Part shown: piece by piece, positions 18,738 to 27,583 of the stretch
Numbering within the stretch: position 1 is the stretch's first letter
Layout: each line of letters starts with the position of its first letter
From: Candidatus Berkiella cookevillensis
Lineage (GTDB): Bacteria > Pseudomonadota > Gammaproteobacteria > Berkiellales > Berkiellaceae
Reading direction: 5' to 3'
Length of the DNA: 64,000 nucleotides
NCBI RefSeq assembly: GCF_001431315.2
Contig: NZ_LKHV02000001.1
Span: 992,001-1,056,000, forward strand
Position numbers and translations under genes: made by a program
The notes under the pieces: model-generated
What the model was told of the DNA's origin: nothing
Database searches by the model: none
The model's input: the letters and a program-made list of their open reading frames with translations, nothing else

Positions 18738-19074
18738 TGAGGTTCTAGTGTTGTCTTATATTTATTTGGCTATCGCCGTTATGGCAGAAGTAATAGCCAC
18801 CAGTTCTTTAAAAGCATCAGAAGAGTTTACGAGATTTTGGCCAACTGCCTTGGTTGTTTCTAGTTATATTGTTGCTTTTTATTTTTTGATGCTAAGCCTA
18901 CGATCTTTGCCGGTGGGTATTGCTTATGCCATTTGGTGTGGCTTTGGTATTATTCTAATAGCGGTCATTGGTTGGGTTGTATATGGCCAAAAACTTGATA
19001 TTCCTGCTATCCTTGGAATGGCAATGATCTTATCAGGTATTTTGATAATTCATTTATTCTCTGATGCAGCTTGA
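18721..19074 (+). CDS. emrE: SMR-family multidrug transporter, EmrE-like
   Basis: Four-helix small multidrug resistance protein, a proton-coupled exporter of lipophilic cations working as a dimer. The essential glutamate of helix 1 is present in YLAIAVMAEVIATSSLKASE, and the helix 2-4 signatures SLPVGIAYAIWCGFGI and LDIPAILGMAMILSGILII match EmrE closely. At 117 residues it is a few residues longer at the N-terminus than EmrE; GTG at 18748 would give a more usual length. GGAG sits just ahead of the ATG. Confidence 0.88.
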   Translation: MSTKNNEVLVLSYIYLAIAVMAEVIATSSLKASEEFTRFWPTALVVSSYIVAFYFLMLSLRSLPVGIAYAIWCGFGIILIAVIGWVVYGQKLDIPAILGMAMILSGILIIHLFSDAA

Positions 19075-19079
19075 TATTC

Positions 19080-20135
19080 ATGGATCAGACTTTTCATTTT
19101 CATACTTATCATACGGCTACACGCTTTCATATTGCTCGCGAATTAAAAAAAAGAAAGTGGGAGAAGCTTGAACAGCCGCCTGCACTTTTTTCAGAACAGA
19201 ATTTGTCTTTAAATGACGAGATCTCTCAACATTTTGAATATAAACATTTGTTGACAGATTTATTGCAGAAATATCGAGTGGATTTCTGGCCTTTAACCTA
19301 TACCATTAATGATCAAAACTGTAGTCAAGTCTTGTCTCAAATGACATTGAATCATTATATGGTTGATCAAGTATATCAATCTAATATTTCAACGTTGAAA
19401 TGGATTTTAAAGCCAGCCACTTTAAATAATGGTGATGACATTAGATTATTTAACAACGTTGAAGAGCTTAAAAAACATTTTAAGTCATCTGCGCGTGTTG
19501 GTGGTGAGCAAATTATTCAGCAATATATTACAAATCCCGCACTCTACCAGGGAAGAAAATTTACTTATCGTGTTTGTTCTGTATTTAGTAATTTTGCAGG
19601 CGTATATTTATATAAGCAAGGATATGCCAATATCAGTGCTTACCCCTTTAATGCAGAAGATGGTTTCTCTAATCGCAAAGTTCATGTTACGAACTATGTA
19701 TTAGATGGAGAATTATCTCATATTGAGCAAAAACTTGCGGATAGCCTGCCTGATTTTGAGAGAATTTATTTGCAGATGACTGCGATTGTTCGGCGGTGTG
19801 CTGAGCTTTTACTTAAAGAATTTCCATCTTATTTAAAGCCAAGTATAGTAAAAAAAATAGAATTTTTCGGTTTTGATTTTATTGTGGATGATGTGGGTAA
19901 GCTCTGGTTACTTGAGATCAATCAAACGCCAGATTGTCCTATCGATTCTGAGCATGAATTTATGGAGTCGCTTTGGTATCCATATTGGGCGCATATTGTG
20001 GATGATTTTGTTTTGCCTGCAGTAGGTCATGTTCCACCTAAAAATGGCTATAGCGCCTTTACGCCTATTATTGATAAAAATGACTCATATTCAAAATTAA
20101 AAGAGTGGCTCAGTCATTTAAAGCTCAAGAATTAA
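19080..20135 (+). CDS. Tubulin-tyrosine-ligase-like (TTL) ATP-grasp protein
   Basis: A 351-residue protein with the TTL version of the ATP-grasp fold. WILKPATLNNGDDIRLF (ATP-lysine region), RKFTYRVCSVFSNFAGVYLY, the HVTN element (HLTN in eukaryotic TTLs) and the metal-binding C-terminal FGFDFIVDDVGKLWLLEINQ can be read in order. TTL enzymes add amino acids to protein carboxylates; bacterial members are little studied. ATG at 19080 is preferred to the TTG at 19071, which lies inside the SMR stop region. No signal peptide. Whether the substrate is bacterial or host protein is unknown. Confidence 0.72.
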   Translation: MDQTFHFHTYHTATRFHIARELKKRKWEKLEQPPALFSEQNLSLNDEISQHFEYKHLLTDLLQKYRVDFWPLTYTINDQNCSQVLSQMTLNHYMVDQVYQSNISTLKWILKPATLNNGDDIRLFNNVEELKKHFKSSARVGGEQIIQQYITNPALYQGRKFTYRVCSVFSNFAGVYLYKQGYANISAYPFNAEDGFSNRKVHVTNYVLDGELSHIEQKLADSLPDFERIYLQMTAIVRRCAELLLKEFPSYLKPSIVKKIEFFGFDFIVDDVGKLWLLEINQTPDCPIDSEHEFMESLWYPYWAHIVDDFVLPAVGHVPPKNGYSAFTPIIDKNDSYSKLKEWLSHLKLKN

Positions 20136-20228
20136 GTTGATCGATGAATATTTATCGTTTTTTGATAATATTGCTATTAAAGTCAGTAAAATATGTGAAG
20201 AAAGCATTGTTTAAGGATAGAATGTTGC

Positions 20229-21263
20229 ATGTCTAAAGTAGTGAGAATTTTACTCATCAGTTTAATCAGCTGTTTTGTATTTAGAGCTGTGCTTGCGGAT
20301 GAAATGGTTTGGGAAGTTAAAAAACAGTTGCATCCACACATGGTGGCGTTTCATTTTCAATTATGGCGCAAAGCCTCTTCACAAGAAAAAGATTTAACCA
20401 CGGATGGCTTTTTAAAAATTGTGACAGCAGAGGGTACAACTGTACAGCAACTGAGCCACATATCACCTCACTTAAAAAAAGATGCTCTGGTATTTCTCGA
20501 TTATAATTTTGATGGCATTCTCGAAATATTATTGAAAGATGAATCCGCTATCAAACGTGATCAATATTGGTACTACAATAATCAGAGCGCAGAATTTGTA
20601 GAGCATAAAGCAGTGGCAGCTTTGAAAAATCCTATTTTTGATGCGCAGAAAAAACAAGTTATTTCTCAATGGCAAGATAGAGAAATAAAAACAAATGATT
20701 ATTATCAGTTTTTAGATAATGATTTATTGCTTGTGAAGCAAACAATGATTGATTGTCATCAGAATGGTAGCTGTGAAAATATTGTGATGATAAATAAAAA
20801 CGGTATTTTAACAGAAGTAGAGCGAAATACTTTTAGAGGTAATTTAAAAACAGCTCAATACTTAGAGCACTTTATTGACCGAAAAGGCTTATGTTTAGAG
20901 CATATTAAAGAGTACGCGCTACAGGGAGATAAATTATTAGGTTTGAAAGAAGCAAATCTATGTTTAAATAGCTTAGTATATGAGTTAGTACCTGATTTTG
21001 TAGATCAAAATGATCGCTCGCTTAGTTTACAATTGAAAAATATATTTGAGCAGCATTTATCACTGGTTCGAATGATTACACTGTGTGATGCAGAAGAAGC
21101 GTGCGAGCATCTGAGAGAAACATCTGCGCTGAATGCAAATATTAAATTTGTAAATGGATTAATAGAGCATATGGTCTTAAATCTTGGTGCAAAACAAAAA
21201 CACTTTGATAAAGATAAATGGGTTGCTAAATGGGGTGGATTAAATGAAATTATGCAAGGCTGA
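20229..21263 (+). CDS. Exported protein of unknown function
   Basis: A 344-residue protein not recognised as any named family. The N-terminus MSKVVRILLISLISCFVFRA followed by VLADE is a good Sec signal peptide with likely cleavage after the ALA/VLA-type site near residue 23. The rest is soluble, with an FLDYNFDGILEILLKDE segment that resembles an FG-GAP/EF-hand-like calcium motif (DYNFDGILE). The C-terminal region includes several cysteines. It ends 8 bp before murI, suggesting co-transcription, so a periplasmic cell-envelope role is possible. Confidence 0.7.
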   Translation: MSKVVRILLISLISCFVFRAVLADEMVWEVKKQLHPHMVAFHFQLWRKASSQEKDLTTDGFLKIVTAEGTTVQQLSHISPHLKKDALVFLDYNFDGILEILLKDESAIKRDQYWYYNNQSAEFVEHKAVAALKNPIFDAQKKQVISQWQDREIKTNDYYQFLDNDLLLVKQTMIDCHQNGSCENIVMINKNGILTEVERNTFRGNLKTAQYLEHFIDRKGLCLEHIKEYALQGDKLLGLKEANLCLNSLVYELVPDFVDQNDRSLSLQLKNIFEQHLSLVRMITLCDAEEACEHLRETSALNANIKFVNGLIEHMVLNLGAKQKHFDKDKWVAKWGGLNEIMQG

Positions 21264-21271
21264 GAGCTTTT

Positions 21272-22129
21272 ATGAATTTTAAAACAGATACTACATTGCC
21301 AATCGGCGTTTTTGATTCAGGTATGGGAGGCTTAACCGTTCTGAATGCATTAATGCAGCTTCTACCTAATGAAAATTTTATTTATCTAGGCGATACTGCT
21401 CGCTTGCCTTATGGAACGAAAAGTAAAGACACGGTTATTCATTATTCTTATAATGCGAGTAAGCATTTAATAGATCGTGGCATTAAATTGCTGGTTGTGG
21501 CTTGTAATACAGCCTCGAGTGTTGCACTTGAAACCTTAGAGAGAGATTTTTATCCTGTGCCTGTTATTGGGGTAATACAGCCAAGTGCTGAAATGACGTT
21601 AACACAGTTGCCAGAAGGGCCAATTGCTGTCATTGCAACGGAGGGAACAGTTAAATCTCGTGCTTATACGCAAACCATTCTAAAACAGAGTCCTAATCGT
21701 GAGGTCATTGAATGGCCTTGTTCATTGTTGGTCGCGCTTGCTGAAGAAGGTTGGCATAGTGGCCCTTTAGTAGAAGATATTATTGAGCATATGCTAACAC
21801 CACTTTGGCAGCAACTTGATAATCCTGCACAAAAAGCCTTGTTATTAGGATGCACGCACTTTCCCGTCTTAAAGTCTGCTATTCAAAAAGTTATTGATCA
21901 AAATACAATTATCATTGATTCTGCTTTTTCTGTTGCTGATGCTGTTTTGGCACGCTTAACAGCAAATAATCTTGTTAATCAACAAAGCACTTGTGGCAAG
22001 ATCCAATATTTGGTGACAGATGGTATTGAGCGTTTTCAACGTGTTGGGAAATTTTTCTTAGATTCAAGAAACCAGGTGCTTTCACCAGAGTTGGTTTCTA
22101 TAAATATAATAAAATCAACCCAGACCTAA
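21272..22129 (+). CDS. murI: Glutamate racemase (MurI)
   Basis: Cofactor-independent racemase supplying D-glutamate for MurD. Both catalytic cysteines are visible: VVACNTASSVALETL in the N-terminal half and LLGCTHFPVLKSAI in the C-terminal half, plus the start motif IGVFDSGMGGLTVL. At 285 residues it is normal in length. It lies directly after an exported protein gene and converges with the MASE1-like gene, whose stop overlaps this one's end by 4 bp. Confidence 0.96.
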   Translation: MNFKTDTTLPIGVFDSGMGGLTVLNALMQLLPNENFIYLGDTARLPYGTKSKDTVIHYSYNASKHLIDRGIKLLVVACNTASSVALETLERDFYPVPVIGVIQPSAEMTLTQLPEGPIAVIATEGTVKSRAYTQTILKQSPNREVIEWPCSLLVALAEEGWHSGPLVEDIIEHMLTPLWQQLDNPAQKALLLGCTHFPVLKSAIQKVIDQNTIIIDSAFSVADAVLARLTANNLVNQQSTCGKIQYLVTDGIERFQRVGKFFLDSRNQVLSPELVSINIIKSTQT

Positions 22130-23079
22130 GCGCTAGGATTATGTTTCTTTGATTGTGATGTGGCAATCACCAAACAGCAAAGACAAGTAATACTAAGATA
22201 AGTTTCAGATACATAAGCGGTTGTGAAAATATTAGAAGCATAGTCAGTAATGCCTGCTAAATATAGTAAACCTAAACTTAAGAGCAAGGTCGTTGATGGG
22301 ATTTTAGAAAATTGATAAGCAAAAATGCAAATACTGACTAACAACAATCCTAAAGCACAAGCAATATAAAGTGGTGTGTGCAGCCATATAAATGACAAGT
22401 GTAATGCAATAATCATTATGGCAGATACAAACCAGAAATAATTTCTTCTTTTGAAACTAAAATATTTTTTGCTGACAAAAGGATCAAAGGCCAGTGTAAA
22501 GGGCGTTAGGCATAAGATACCATTCAGCTCTGATAGCCAATGAATATATATGTGTTTAAAATTAAAAGGCCATTTATAATTAAAAAGATGCATCATCATG
22601 TAAGTATAAATAATGTGAATAAGCGTCAGTATTGCAACAATGTAAATAAATTTTATCACTACCTTGGAACTATTAAGTGGTTGAATAGCACCAACCCATC
22701 GTAAAAGCAGTGTTCGCATAAGATAAATATAAAGAGTGAAGCCAAACGCTTGAAAAAAACTAAATAAAATATCACTGGAATGAATATAAAAAGCACTCAT
22801 GGCGCCTATCAGAAAACCAAAATAGGCATAATGCCCCCTTAGAAATGCAATGCTGAGTGCTGCTCCTGTTGCTGGCCAGAGGGGTAGGTTAAATTTGCTT
22901 AGAATAAGAAAGTTAATTCCAACGTAAATAAACACACTGGAAAGCATAAATTCAGCTAATCTTCTAAGAAAGAATAGCTTGTAATATTTTCTATAACAGT
23001 CTTTAGCTTGGTGAGCTATCACGTTATGCTGAACAAGATATTGTGAAAACTGTTTAAACTGTTCTGTTTTGGATGTCAT
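22126..23079 (-). CDS. MASE1-like integral membrane protein
   Basis: A 317-residue protein with about eight transmembrane helices. VGINFLILSKFNLPLWPATG followed by AALSIAFLRGHYAYFGFLIG matches the start of MASE1 sensory membrane domains (the conserved proline-rich WPATG segment). No GGDEF, EAL or kinase domain follows; the gene ends after the membrane part. The ATG at 23079 gives the normal N-terminus; an upstream ATG at 23151 would overlap the divergent methyltransferase gene. Ligand unknown. Confidence 0.7.
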   Translation of the reverse strand: MTSKTEQFKQFSQYLVQHNVIAHQAKDCYRKYYKLFFLRRLAEFMLSSVFIYVGINFLILSKFNLPLWPATGAALSIAFLRGHYAYFGFLIGAMSAFYIHSSDILFSFFQAFGFTLYIYLMRTLLLRWVGAIQPLNSSKVVIKFIYIVAILTLIHIIYTYMMMHLFNYKWPFNFKHIYIHWLSELNGILCLTPFTLAFDPFVSKKYFSFKRRNYFWFVSAIMIIALHLSFIWLHTPLYIACALGLLLVSICIFAYQFSKIPSTTLLLSLGLLYLAGITDYASNIFTTAYVSETYLSITCLCCLVIATSQSKKHNPSA

Positions 23080-23087
23080 AAAAGCAT

Positions 23088-23699
23088 ATGATAGATAGCA
23101 ATATAGATAAATTAATGTACGCTTATGTTGAATCACTATATCAACATTCAAAAGGCTTTCAAAATTATTCTGATGCCCAGAAGCATGAATATATGTCTCA
23201 AGACATTTGCTATGTATATGGGGAATTGCTTTATCCCAGTACCGTTAAAATGATCAAAAAACTGAAGTTAAGTAATAGCGATGTATTATTAGATCTCGGC
23301 TCTGGTTTAGGAAAATTTGCTTTACAAATGTTTTTACGAAGCCAAGTGAAAAAAGTGATCGGGATTGAAGCAACGGAGTCTTTATATCTTCAGTCTAAAC
23401 AAAAAATAGAAATTGCAGAGCAGCAATTACCTTTTTTTTGGGAGAACAACAGACAACTATCATTGATTGCGCATAATTTTTTGGAGATTGATTGGAGTGT
23501 AGCCAATATTGTTTATAGTTGCTCCACTTGTTTTACTCAGGATTTACTCTGTAAAATCGGTGAGAAAATTAATCAAACACCTTCTATTACACAGGTCTTA
23601 AGTTTGCGCCCAATTACAACATTAGAACGTTTGAAATTGCATCAGGTGTTTTCGATTGAGTGTAGTTGGGATTCAGCATTGTGCTTCTGGTATCGCTAG
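23088..23699 (+). CDS. DOT1-like / class I SAM-dependent methyltransferase
   Basis: A 203-residue protein. YGELLYPSTVKMIKKLKLSN is followed by DVLLDLGSGLGKFALQMFLR, the motif I of DOT1-type histone-lysine methyltransferases (DLGSGxG), and by VIGIEATESLYLQSKQK. DOT1-like folds in bacteria are seen mostly in host-associated species and in generic small methyltransferases; the target is unknown. The start is 8 bp from the divergent membrane-protein start. Alternative ATG at 23115. Its TAG stop coincides with the beginning of an F1-like repeat. Confidence 0.68.
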   Translation: MIDSNIDKLMYAYVESLYQHSKGFQNYSDAQKHEYMSQDICYVYGELLYPSTVKMIKKLKLSNSDVLLDLGSGLGKFALQMFLRSQVKKVIGIEATESLYLQSKQKIEIAEQQLPFFWENNRQLSLIAHNFLEIDWSVANIVYSCSTCFTQDLLCKIGEKINQTPSITQVLSLRPITTLERLKLHQVFSIECSWDSALCFWYR

Positions 23700-23946
23700 C
23701 GTCTTCGCAGCTGAGCTTCATGCTGTGTTACCTTCGCATTCTCCTAACAGTCGTGTATTTCTGTATACGCTCCTGTTACTCGATTGCTCGATGCCTTGCT
23801 TGAAACTCATCTGCTGTGACGTTCGTCTTCGCATATGTGTTTTAGACGTTGTTGCTTTCGTACTCTCGCAATCCTCATTTACTTATATGTAAACTCCGGT
23901 TGCTCGACACTCAGCGTCTAGTCTAAAAGCACATCTGCTGTGACGT
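23700..23946 (+). repeat. Two tandem F1-like repeats
   Basis: Two roughly 123-bp units in direct order, about 23700-23822 and 23823-23946. Each opens with GTCTTCGCA and closes with a CTGCTGTGACGTTC block. The second has TCTCGCAATCCTCATTTACT, nearly the core of the copies at 46572 and 49334. They are followed to 24026 by a further hairpin-like stretch around CGTATAGCATAGCTGTACG. Non-coding; they fill the gap between the convergent methyltransferase and ABC permease genes. Confidence 0.65.
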
Positions 23947-24026
23947 TCTGCTCGTATAGCATAGCTGTACGAGCGTCTCTTTGCGAACGAAGAAAAAGAC
24001 AGTACTTATGCTTATTCTATGAACTT

Positions 24027-25427
24027 TTACACCCGATAGGCCTTGCATTGTATTTTAATTAAAAACCCTATCAATCCAATTTGCGCAAAGAGACCTGCAA
24101 ATGCCACAAAATTACCTTGCCCATAACTGGGTATGAAGAGAGGTAATAAGCTATTTAGCTGTGAGACTTTGAGTAAGAACGGAAATAAAACATAAAGTAA
24201 AAATAGATACAAAACAAAGGTGCCTAGAATTCTACTTTTTTGTTTTAAGGTAAAATAATGCATGAGCGCAATGTCACGCATCAAAAATAATATTGTGGTG
24301 AGTATTAAGATAGAGGAAGAAAAAGAATCTATAAATTTAGAAAGAGGTAGGGGTGATGCTATTGCAATCAATCCTGTTATCAGTAGAAAAGCAACGGAAA
24401 TAATCCAGAGCGGGCTATAGTTAAGTGCCTCAACAATTCTTTTTTCATTGAAGTGTGTAATGAGTCGTTTGTATTGTAAGTAAGACACGTTATCGATCAA
24501 TATAGCGCAGTAAGATAAGAGCAATGCAACCATAAAGGCTGTATAAATGGGAGCACTTTTGAAGACGGTTTGGAGATCTTTTAATTTTTCAATTTCATTT
24601 AATTGCTCAGATAAAGGGGCTGCAAAAGTAAAGCCTGAAAAATAAATCACACAGTAGAGGTTGAAGATGAGCCATATCCATGGAATCTGTGAATATTGAA
24701 GTTCCTTGCTGAAACTTCTATATACACCAATGAGTGACCAGATGAGAAAAATAAACAACGAAATAGGGATAAAAGAGGCAGCATTAAACTCAATATGATG
24801 CCATGTGATGGTTGTCGATAGGCTTGATAATAAAAAAGTCTGATGAGTGATGGTGCCACCGATAAAGATGGCAATCAGAAAATATCGGAAAGTTTTTATG
24901 TTATGGCCGTGTCGTGCTTTTGACAGTACTTGCAAGCTGAGGATGAGTGCTATGCTTTGTGTTAAAAGTCCTCCCATTAGTAATAGAATAACTTCATGGC
25001 CTATATCAAGTGTTTTTACATTGAACAGTTGACCGTAAAGGGATAGCTCTGTGGCAGTTGTTGAAGTATTGAGCGCTAGGAAGACATAGAGGATAAGAGA
25101 AATAAATGTACCGTACCATGCAAAGGCGGTGCTACCAATGAGTTTGCCAAAACTCATTTCAAGTGGAGTAAGGGCAGATTGTCGTTGAAAGTCCCACGTG
25201 TTTAAATTGACTTCTTCAATGACACACTCAGAAGCATTTTTGGTGCCCCATAGGAAAATAAAATAGCATGCAAGTGCAAATGCTATTGCCGCACTTGTAG
25301 AATGACTACCTGCTAGTTGAAAGAGATAGACGATTAGGCCAATGATTAAAGAAGTCAGCAAGATTCGCTGTAATGAAAAATCAAGCCATATATTTCTTCT
25401 AAATTCAGCATTATTGAATATCATCAT
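24027..25427 (-). CDS. ABC transporter permease, ABC-2 like
   Basis: A 466-residue integral membrane protein with about twelve hydrophobic segments and no signal peptide. It overlaps the ATPase gene upstream by 4 bp (ATGA), so the two form a single transporter. The N-terminal NWxFQRQSALTPLEMSFGKLIGST-like segment resembles the permease part of gliding/ABC-2 exporters where a conserved cytoplasmic region precedes the membrane domain. The substrate cannot be told from sequence. Confidence 0.75.
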   Translation of the reverse strand: MMIFNNAEFRRNIWLDFSLQRILLTSLIIGLIVYLFQLAGSHSTSAAIAFALACYFIFLWGTKNASECVIEEVNLNTWDFQRQSALTPLEMSFGKLIGSTAFAWYGTFISLILYVFLALNTSTTATELSLYGQLFNVKTLDIGHEVILLLMGGLLTQSIALILSLQVLSKARHGHNIKTFRYFLIAIFIGGTITHQTFLLSSLSTTITWHHIEFNAASFIPISLFIFLIWSLIGVYRSFSKELQYSQIPWIWLIFNLYCVIYFSGFTFAAPLSEQLNEIEKLKDLQTVFKSAPIYTAFMVALLLSYCAILIDNVSYLQYKRLITHFNEKRIVEALNYSPLWIISVAFLLITGLIAIASPLPLSKFIDSFSSSILILTTILFLMRDIALMHYFTLKQKSRILGTFVLYLFLLYVLFPFLLKVSQLNSLLPLFIPSYGQGNFVAFAGLFAQIGLIGFLIKIQCKAYRV

Positions 25428-26356
25428 TTTTTATCACTTGTATCGTAAGAAGCATCTAAATACACTTCAGCCATTGAGGGTTTAATTGCTTGAATGCCAC
25501 AGACGGGGATATTGTGCGCAATGAGATCTTTGAGCAGTTGGTGCTGTGCATCGACATTGCCATCAAAGCGAACAATTACGCTTAATTTTTCAGTTGATTT
25601 TAGAGTTAGATTTTTAAAAGCTGATAATGCCTTTAAAATGGCGTCATCTAAAGCAGTCAATGAGATCTTTAGATAGTTATTTGACTTTTCTTGTTCTGTG
25701 CTTATATCTAAGGCACAGTGCTTAATTAATTTTCCATTTTTTATCATCATCATATGCGTAGAATAGTCTTCTAATTCAGAAAGAATATGAGAAGAGACGA
25801 TGAGCGTCATACCTTCGGCGCGTAGGTTTCTTAGTAAGGTGGACAATTGCATTCTTGCTTCTGGATCTAAGCCAGAAGCAGGCTCATCTAAGAATAATAC
25901 CTTCGGTTGGTAAACGATTGCTTGCGCGATGGCGAGTCGTTGACGTAATCCGCGTGATAGATGGCCTGCTAAGCTATTACGATACTCACTTAAGTTCAAC
26001 TTTTCTAAAACGGTGCTTATTCTTAACTCTAAGGCTTTTGACTCAAGGTGGTAGCTTAAGCCTGTGAAAGTAAGACACTGGGCTACAGTGAGTGAATCAT
26101 ATAAACCATAAAAGTCAGGCAAAAAGCTGCATAAACGGTGAACCTGTTTGGGAAAACGTAAGACATCATAGTTATCAATAAACATTTTGCCAGAAAGGGG
26201 CGTATCCAGCGCAGCAAGTGTGCGTAGTAGGGTTGTTTTGCCTGCACCGTTAGGGCCAACCAATGCAGTGATTGTTTGTGGTTCTATTTCAAATGAAATA
26301 TTATCCAAGGCACGCTTGTTTGGATAATCGAAAGTTAATTTTTCGACTTTAATCAT
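25424..26356 (-). CDS. ABC transporter ATP-binding protein
   Basis: A 310-residue ATPase. Walker A GPNGAGKTTLLR (residues about 34-45), signature LSRGLRQRLAIAQAI, Walker B VLFLDEPASGLDPEA and the switch histidine in VSSHILSELED are all intact. The extra 80 residues after the nucleotide-binding domain are like those of CcmA/DrrA-type export ATPases. It partners the downstream permease. The 112-bp upstream gap is shared with the divergent gene at 26469. Confidence 0.92.
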   Translation of the reverse strand: MIKVEKLTFDYPNKRALDNISFEIEPQTITALVGPNGAGKTTLLRTLAALDTPLSGKMFIDNYDVLRFPKQVHRLCSFLPDFYGLYDSLTVAQCLTFTGLSYHLESKALELRISTVLEKLNLSEYRNSLAGHLSRGLRQRLAIAQAIVYQPKVLFLDEPASGLDPEARMQLSTLLRNLRAEGMTLIVSSHILSELEDYSTHMMMIKNGKLIKHCALDISTEQEKSNNYLKISLTALDDAILKALSAFKNLTLKSTEKLSVIVRFDGNVDAQHQLLKDLIAHNIPVCGIQAIKPSMAEVYLDASYDTSDKK

Positions 26357-26468
26357 ATAAATTATTAAATAAGTTTACATGGCTACAGTTTATGAAATTG
26401 ACTCATAATACACAATCAATGCTTTAGAGAAGAAAGTTTTCTTACTTCTAGTTTGCCTGAGGAATATA

Positions 26469-27530
26469 ATGACAGATACCAAAATACAAAACGACGATAG
26501 TGCAAGCGAAGCTAAAATTCTAGAATCAGATGCAAAGATCATTGTGTCAAATGCCTATCCTAAGCTTCAAAATACCTTTGTTTGGGGCAAAATGGTGGCA
26601 GACATTTTTGAAGATTTATTTGCTGGCTTATTCGCTTTTATTCCAAACGGTTTAGATAGTATTTACAACGAACTTTTAAAAGAGATCCCGATTGTTCGTA
26701 TTTTATTTGAAATAAGGGCTGTAGAAATAGTTATAAAACTTATTTCAGGGATTACAATTGGCCAAGGTGTGGCTCAAGATGTGGCTAAGTATTTATTCAG
26801 GCCCATTGGCTTTGGATTGGGTGCTTTGATCGGTAGTAGTCTTGCATTCTTAAAAGCAAAACCACAATACAATGGAAGCATTGGCGAAATTTTGTATCGC
26901 TTATCTGGTCAAACCGTTTTAGGTGCCTTATTTGGGTTGCTTGCTACAGCCATTGGTTTTAGCCTGGTTTCAGGCTTATCTCTTAATGATATGAATATGA
27001 CCGTTGTGTTGATGAGTTTAGGTGTGGGGGCCTGCGTAGGTTTAATGGCTAAGGCTATGTTGTTGCTATCTGTCAGTATGGTAAACCGTGCGAATGCTGC
27101 AAATATGCGTAGAAATGTAAAACGTGCAAAAGACTTAAGCATAAAGTTGAAAGAGGCAGCCAAACAACGCGCCAAATCACGTATTCTAAAAGAGGCGCAG
27201 GCATTAATTTCGCAAGTAAATGGCGCTCAGCCACAAGAATTGATGGATGCATTTTTTAACAGTCAGTTTGAGGCAATGGCTTATCATACCTACAAGAAGA
27301 TTGATCGCCATTTTAATTATTTAGCGGATAGAGCCTGCTGTGGTGATTTGCAAGCGCTTAAAAAATTACAGTTGTTGATTCCTGCACGTCAAGTGAATAA
27401 ATTTAAACCTGTTAAATCAGCACTAGAAGTGATGATAGATAGAATCTTTAATGAACGCACATTATTTCAATTGAGAGATGATGTTGATAATAGTTATGAT
27501 AGATGGCGATATGCAGATCTGAAAGTTTGA
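26469..27530 (+). CDS. Membrane protein of unknown function
   Basis: A 353-residue protein not recognised. Residues 1-45 are soluble and acidic. Hydrophobic segments lie around residues 50-65, 80-105, 113-127, 148-172 and 175-200, several with glycine-rich packing motifs (PIGFGLGALIGSSLAF, GALFGLLATAIGFSLVSG). The C-terminal 150 residues are basic and helical (NMRRNVKRAKDLSIKLKEAA), probably cytoplasmic. GAGG lies upstream of the ATG. Its neighbours give no functional hint. Confidence 0.65.
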   Translation: MTDTKIQNDDSASEAKILESDAKIIVSNAYPKLQNTFVWGKMVADIFEDLFAGLFAFIPNGLDSIYNELLKEIPIVRILFEIRAVEIVIKLISGITIGQGVAQDVAKYLFRPIGFGLGALIGSSLAFLKAKPQYNGSIGEILYRLSGQTVLGALFGLLATAIGFSLVSGLSLNDMNMTVVLMSLGVGACVGLMAKAMLLLSVSMVNRANAANMRRNVKRAKDLSIKLKEAAKQRAKSRILKEAQALISQVNGAQPQELMDAFFNSQFEAMAYHTYKKIDRHFNYLADRACCGDLQALKKLQLLIPARQVNKFKPVKSALEVMIDRIFNERTLFQLRDDVDNSYDRWRYADLKV

Positions 27531-27583
27531 TTGAGATGGTAATTCTACTTATTTTAGTAACACCTGTTTCCTGAGGAATTAAT

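Noticed and set aside
23656-23892. 78-residue plus-strand open frame after the methyltransferase
   Set aside because: It lies almost wholly within the tandem F1-like repeats and overlaps the end of the methyltransferase gene in another frame.
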